A DNA stretch of 8,385 nt, from positions 1 to 8,385 of the forward strand of contig CAWBPN010000007.1 in assembly GCA_963790715.1 (NCBI GenBank), written 5' to 3'. Position numbers and translations under genes: made by a program. The notes under the pieces are model-generated. The model did not search any database. It was not told where the DNA came from and was given only the letters and a program-made list of their open reading frames with translations. The DNA comes from DCFW01 sp963790715 (GTDB lineage Bacteria; Bacteroidota; Bacteroidia; Bacteroidales; Bacteroidaceae). Position 1 is the first letter of the stretch. The number at the start of each line of letters is the position of its first letter. Shown one piece after another: positions 5,733-8,385 of the stretch.

Positions 5733-6695
5733 ATGAAGAAAATAAAGAAAAGAATCGCAAAGATACTTTTAACTGTATTGGGTATTATAACTCTCTTTTT
5801 GCTTAGTATGGTAATTTACAACCATATCATGTTGAAACAAGAAGCGAAGCTGATAAAGCCTAACGGAACATTTGAAACGGTAGACGGCAATAAAATGCAC
5901 GTTTACATTGAAGGGCAAAAGAGAAATGGACCAACGATTCTGATTATGTCGGCCTTTGGGACAACCGCGCCCGTATACGACTATAAGATCCTGTATTCAA
6001 AGCTGTCGAATGAATATCATATCGCTGTTGTTGAAAAGTTTGGTTATGGCTATTCGGACATAACCGGTCTACCGCGGGATGTCGGCACCATTGTTAAGGA
6101 ATACCGCGAAGCACTGAAGCGCTCAGGCGAAACCGGCCCGTTTGTGCTAATGCCCCACTCAATGTCCGGCCTGGAAGCGATATATTGGGCTCAGCATGAT
6201 CCAAACGAGATTTCGGCAATTGTCGGACTCGATATGTCTGTACCGGAGTATTATCGGTATAAGAGCAATAACCCTTTTGCTAACTTTTTCGGTTCTACAG
6301 AATTTCTGAAAGCGTTGACTTCCATGGGCTTGGACAGGATTCCGGGTATCGGCTTAATAAGCGACAGAGGATTGACGAAGGCAGAGCTTAACCAAAACCA
6401 ATACTTAACATACAAAATGGTGCTGAACAAGGACGTATTGGCGGAATCGGACACTGTGCAAAGCAATGCTCAGACAGTTCAGAAGGGTGGCATACCCAGC
6501 ATCCCGATTCTGATGTTTTCCTCAAATGATAACAGACTTGGAGACAAATGGGGACAATGTGAACGTGACTTTGCCAGTCAATCAAGTAAAATTAAATTAA
6601 TTCAGTTGGATTGTGGCCACATGATACATTATTTCAAATCCGATTATGTTGCTAAAGAGACACAACTTTATTTGCAAAGAATCCTTGCTAAATGA
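5733..6695 (+). CDS. Membrane-anchored alpha/beta hydrolase
   Basis: A 320-residue alpha/beta-hydrolase fold protein. The N-terminus has basic residues KKIKKR and then one hydrophobic helix (about 9-29) with no cleavage motif, so it is probably anchored with the catalytic domain outside. The nucleophile elbow is PHSMSG (residues 141-146), giving Ser143 in a variant of G-x-S-x-G where Pro replaces the first Gly. His296 in DCGHMIH is the likely catalytic histidine and Asp266 in FSSNDN a candidate acid. FGYGYSD (103-109) is the usual lid-proximal loop. The ATG at 5733 follows GGAG (5722-5725) with 7-nt spacing; TTG 5706 lacks support. The substrate is unknown. It is bounded by repeats 7 and 8. 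Confidence 0.85.
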   Translation: MKKIKKRIAKILLTVLGIITLFLLSMVIYNHIMLKQEAKLIKPNGTFETVDGNKMHVYIEGQKRNGPTILIMSAFGTTAPVYDYKILYSKLSNEYHIAVVEKFGYGYSDITGLPRDVGTIVKEYREALKRSGETGPFVLMPHSMSGLEAIYWAQHDPNEISAIVGLDMSVPEYYRYKSNNPFANFFGSTEFLKALTSMGLDRIPGIGLISDRGLTKAELNQNQYLTYKMVLNKDVLAESDTVQSNAQTVQKGGIPSIPILMFSSNDNRLGDKWGQCERDFASQSSKIKLIQLDCGHMIHYFKSDYVAKETQLYLQRILAK

Positions 6696-6722
6696 GCACG
6701 ACGGCCGACTTGGAGTATTGTC

Positions 6723-6767
6723 AACTTCGCATGATTTTACTTGATACCATATAATGGGCGCTTGCAG
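6723..6767 (+). repeat. Array repeat copy 8, class B leader
   Basis: The core at 6723-6741 aligns to the consensus with one substitution and one missing base. The following TTGATACCATATAATGGGCGCTT (6741-6763) is nearly the same as after copy 3, which defines class B. Only a 3-bp inverted arm (GAC/GTC) is seen on the left. Confidence 0.8.
6726..6755 (+). promoter_or_regulatory. Possible promoter within class B repeat (copy 8)
   Basis: TATAAT at 6750-6755 follows TTCGCA (6726-6731) at 18 nt. It is the same arrangement as in copy 3, where the spacing is 19 nt. Transcription would start near 6762, about 110 nt upstream of the regulator start codon. The conservation of the -10 box in two otherwise unrelated units is the main support. 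Confidence 0.3.
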
Positions 6768-6772
6768 AGAGC

Positions 6773-6874
6773 ATGTATTTTATATTACAAGTACCCTCTC
6801 ACATCTCTGTGCCTAAAGAGAGGATTACTGCTTTCGTTTCTGCTATACTGACAGTCGAAAGGAGGGGGCTGTGA
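6773..6874 (+). CDS. Possible 33-codon upstream ORF overlapping the AraC-type regulator
   Basis: ATG 6773 opens a 33-codon frame that stops at TGA 6872-6874. Its last base is the first base of the regulator ATG (TGATG), the arrangement of translationally coupled genes. The region would lie at the 5' end of a transcript from the class B promoter. Its own ribosome binding site is poor (GAGAG next to the ATG) and the peptide has no recognisable motif. Two hairpins overlap it: CCTCTC/GAGAGG (6795-6800, 6818-6823) and CTTTCG/CGAAAG (6831-6836, 6856-6861), the second abutting the regulator ribosome binding site. It may be chance. Confidence 0.25.
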   Translation: MYFILQVPSHISVPKERITAFVSAILTVERRGL

Positions 6875-7719
6875 TGGATTGGTCTATGCGTATGAACCGC
6901 GCACTTGAATACATTGAGGAAAACCTTAACGGAGAAATTGATTTGGCTTACGCAGCAAAGCTGGCATTTTGTTCGGCGAACAGCTTCTCGAATATGTTCC
7001 TGATGGCCACAGGTATACAACCAAACGAATACATTCGCCGCAGACGGCTCTCGCTTGCCGCCCTTGAGCTTCAAAACAGTGACGAGAAAATCATAGATAT
7101 TGCACTCAAGTACGGCTACTCATCACCCACGGCGTTCAACCGGGCATTTCAGAACCAGCATAAAGTGCCGCCTCAGTATGCCCGTAGCCGCAGAGTACCG
7201 CTAACTACCTATCCGCGCATCTCACTCCAAATACAGCTTAAAGGAGATGCTGAAATGAAAGTCAGAATCGAAAAGAAGTCCCCGTTTACAACCGTCGGGG
7301 TCAAACGGCAGTTCCATAATGATGCCGTTAAAAACCTCATACCGGATTTTTGGAGCGAAACTCCGCATGCAACCTACGATCTTTTACTTTCGCTGATGGA
7401 TACGCAACCGCAGGGATTCGTCGGGCTTTGCGCTGACTTTAACGGAAGACACGAGTTTGATTACTACATCGCAGCAGCGACGACCAAGGCTGCCCCGGAG
7501 GGGTTTGAAACGTATCAAGTTTCTGCTGCGACATGGGCAATTCTTGAGCAGGATGGAGATCTAATGGAACTTGCCAATCGCTTTTGGAAAGAATGGCTTC
7601 CTTCGTCAGGTTATCACCGCGCGGACGAGAGCATTCCAGACATAGAACTCTACCCTGAACGAGACATGCCGAAACCTAATTTTAAATATGAGCTGTGGTT
7701 TCCGATCGTTAAAGACTAA
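6874..7719 (+). CDS. AraC-family regulator with GyrI-like ligand-binding domain
   Basis: A 281-residue transcription factor with an N-terminal AraC/XylS DNA-binding domain. The first helix-turn-helix is near residues 23-47 (LAYAAKLAFCSANSFSNMF) and the second near 72-100 (IIDIALKYGYSSPTAFNRAFQ). A GyrI-like (AraC_E_bind) domain follows from about 127, beginning MKVRIEKKSPFTTVGVKRQF and ending YELWFPI. Rob and related multidrug sensors share this order, so it probably binds hydrophobic or cationic drugs and activates detoxification or export genes. GGAGG at 6861-6865 serves ATG 6874 (8 nt) better than GTG 6871 (5 nt). The next gene encodes an ABC exporter, a plausible target. GC content looks higher than in the first half of the window. 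Confidence 0.9.
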   Translation: MDWSMRMNRALEYIEENLNGEIDLAYAAKLAFCSANSFSNMFLMATGIQPNEYIRRRRLSLAALELQNSDEKIIDIALKYGYSSPTAFNRAFQNQHKVPPQYARSRRVPLTTYPRISLQIQLKGDAEMKVRIEKKSPFTTVGVKRQFHNDAVKNLIPDFWSETPHATYDLLLSLMDTQPQGFVGLCADFNGRHEFDYYIAAATTKAAPEGFETYQVSAATWAILEQDGDLMELANRFWKEWLPSSGYHRADESIPDIELYPERDMPKPNFKYELWFPIVKD

Positions 7720-7736
7720 TATCCCATTGTAACTCA

Positions 7737-7789
7737 GCCCAATAGTTGGGCGAAAAGGCCTTACGGCTCACTTGGAGTTGTAAGGCTTT
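7737..7789 (+). terminator. Tandem hairpins after the regulator, possible terminator
   Basis: GCCCAA (7737-7742) pairs with TTGGGC (7746-7751) around a 3-nt loop. Then GCCTTAC (7758-7764) pairs with GTAAGGC (7780-7786), followed directly by TTTG and a little later TTTT. The second hairpin is the better terminator candidate, though its U-tract is short. They start 18 bases after the stop codon. Confidence 0.5.
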
Positions 7790-7819
7790 GAGCGTTTTGG
7801 CAAGCAGCTTTCCTTTGGA

Positions 7820-7940
7820 GCGAAGTACATCATGCCAGAGCATTCTCTGAACTTCGCATAATGTTTACTTAGTTCAAACCTAGCGGCTGACGCGAACCAC
7901 ATATAAGCAGAATAGTAGAAACAGCAGTTAGTTTCGGATC
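7820..7940 (+). repeat. Array repeat copy 9, class A-like leader with long hairpin
   Basis: The core at 7850-7869 is exact. GCGAAGT (7820-7826) pairs perfectly with ACTTCGC (7851-7857). Within the loop CAGAG (7836-7840) pairs with CTCTG (7845-7849) around CATT, giving a stacked, bulged stem. After the core, CCACATATAAGCAGAATAGTAG aligns with class A, but the TTCCGC arm is missing. This is the last repeat before the ABC exporter and may mark the array end. Confidence 0.85.
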
Positions 7941-7967
7941 GTCGGCAGTTGGGTATAAGGAGACAAA

Positions 7968-8385
7968 ATGAACGAATTAAACTAACTTTATCATTTTATC
8001 GTAGTACTGAAAGGATTGATTTAAACGGGAAGCTGGAAAAGCCTTTTTAAGCTCAGGCCTTTTCTGAGAAAGCACCGGTTACCTTTTTTGGCAGGGATTG
8101 TCGGAATCCTTATGAGCTCCTTGCTCACGATACCGGTTCCTTACCTGACCGGGCGGCTGATCGATAAGGTATTTTTGGGAAACAAAAGTGTCCATGCCCT
8201 TTTCCTTTACATCGGTGTAATCGCCATACTTTACTTATTGGATTATGGTATCTCTATTGGTGCACAGAACCTGTTTGTAAAAGTCAACAATTCGGTCGTA
8301 AATGAACTACGCCATTCCGTCATGAGTAAGGTACTGGACCTGCCCATGAGTTACCTTTCCCGTACGGAAAAAGGGTACGTTCAGG
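7968..8385 (+). pseudogene. ABC exporter (permease-ATPase type), 5' part with in-frame stops, truncated by window
   Basis: AAGGAG (7958-7963) and ATG 7968 make a good start, but this frame meets TAA at 7983-7985 and again at 8022-8024 before opening to the window end. From 8025 the frame encodes a typical ABC exporter membrane domain: a basic stretch LRPFLRKHR, TM1 (LAGIVGILMSSLLTIPVPYL), a loop GRLIDKVF, TM2 (FLYIGVIAILYLLDYGI), then the coupling-helix region LRHSVMSKVLDLPMSYLSRTEKG. The ATPase domain would lie beyond 8385. No ATG occurs in frame until 8112, inside TM1. Either the gene is a pseudogene with two nonsense changes or the start was displaced when the repeat was inserted. It follows the GyrI-domain regulator. 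Confidence 0.7.

Noticed and set aside
37..7940. The repeats as integron attC sites.
   Set aside because: No convincing RYYYAAC and GTTRRRY pair flanks the repeats on either strand, and no integrase is visible.
37..7940. The repeats as a CRISPR array.
   Set aside because: Copies are 0.65-1.6 kb apart with genes between them, and they diverge outside the core.

Overview
This window looks like a chromosomal accessory region of a low- to medium-GC Gram-positive bacterium, most likely Bacillota (Clostridia or a relative). The evidence is the strong AGGAG-type ribosome binding sites, AT-rich spacers and protein families common in that phylum. I cannot name the genus. All ten genes lie on the + strand.

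The dominant structure is a tandem, cassette-like array. Nine copies of a repeat built on the 20-nt core AACTTCGCATAATGTTTACT separate unrelated single genes; four copies are exact over the core and the rest are variants. The copies start near 38, 1613, 2286, 3320, 3967, 4685, 5621, 6723 and 7850. Several are preceded by a GCATnnTCyG box and an inverted repeat whose right arm overlaps or abuts the core. Most are followed by one of two leader types that run to the ribosome binding site of the next gene. Class A contains TTCCGC...GCGGAA and then an AGCACAAGTTCAGATTATTTAT-like stretch. Class B contains CCATATAATGGG. The only gene junction without a clear repeat is the first (605-702). No integrase, transposase or recombinase is visible.

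Genes in order: GNAT acetyltransferase (149-604); DUF6602-like PD-(D/E)XK nuclease-fold protein (703-1452); second GNAT of the COG3981 type (1730-2257); class I SAM methyltransferase (2509-3270); two-helix membrane protein of unknown function (3407-3928); ICMT-like membrane methyltransferase (4023-4655); frameshifted aminoglycoside-nucleotidyltransferase-like gene (4798-5560); membrane-anchored alpha/beta hydrolase (5733-6695); AraC-type regulator with a GyrI-like ligand domain (6874-7719); and the 5' part of an ABC exporter whose apparent start is followed by two in-frame stops (7968-8385, cut by the window edge).

The cargo is a set of small-molecule and resistance-like functions (acetyl-, methyl- and nucleotidyl-transfer, hydrolysis, sensing, export) plus one possible defence nuclease. 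It resembles an integron cassette array, but the repeats do not carry recognisable attC core sites. The second notable element is the methyltransferase 5' leader (2353-2511). It has a 13-codon leader peptide with its own ribosome binding site and an 11-bp long-range stem that hides the methyltransferase ribosome binding site, the layout of translational attenuation known from erm and cat genes.
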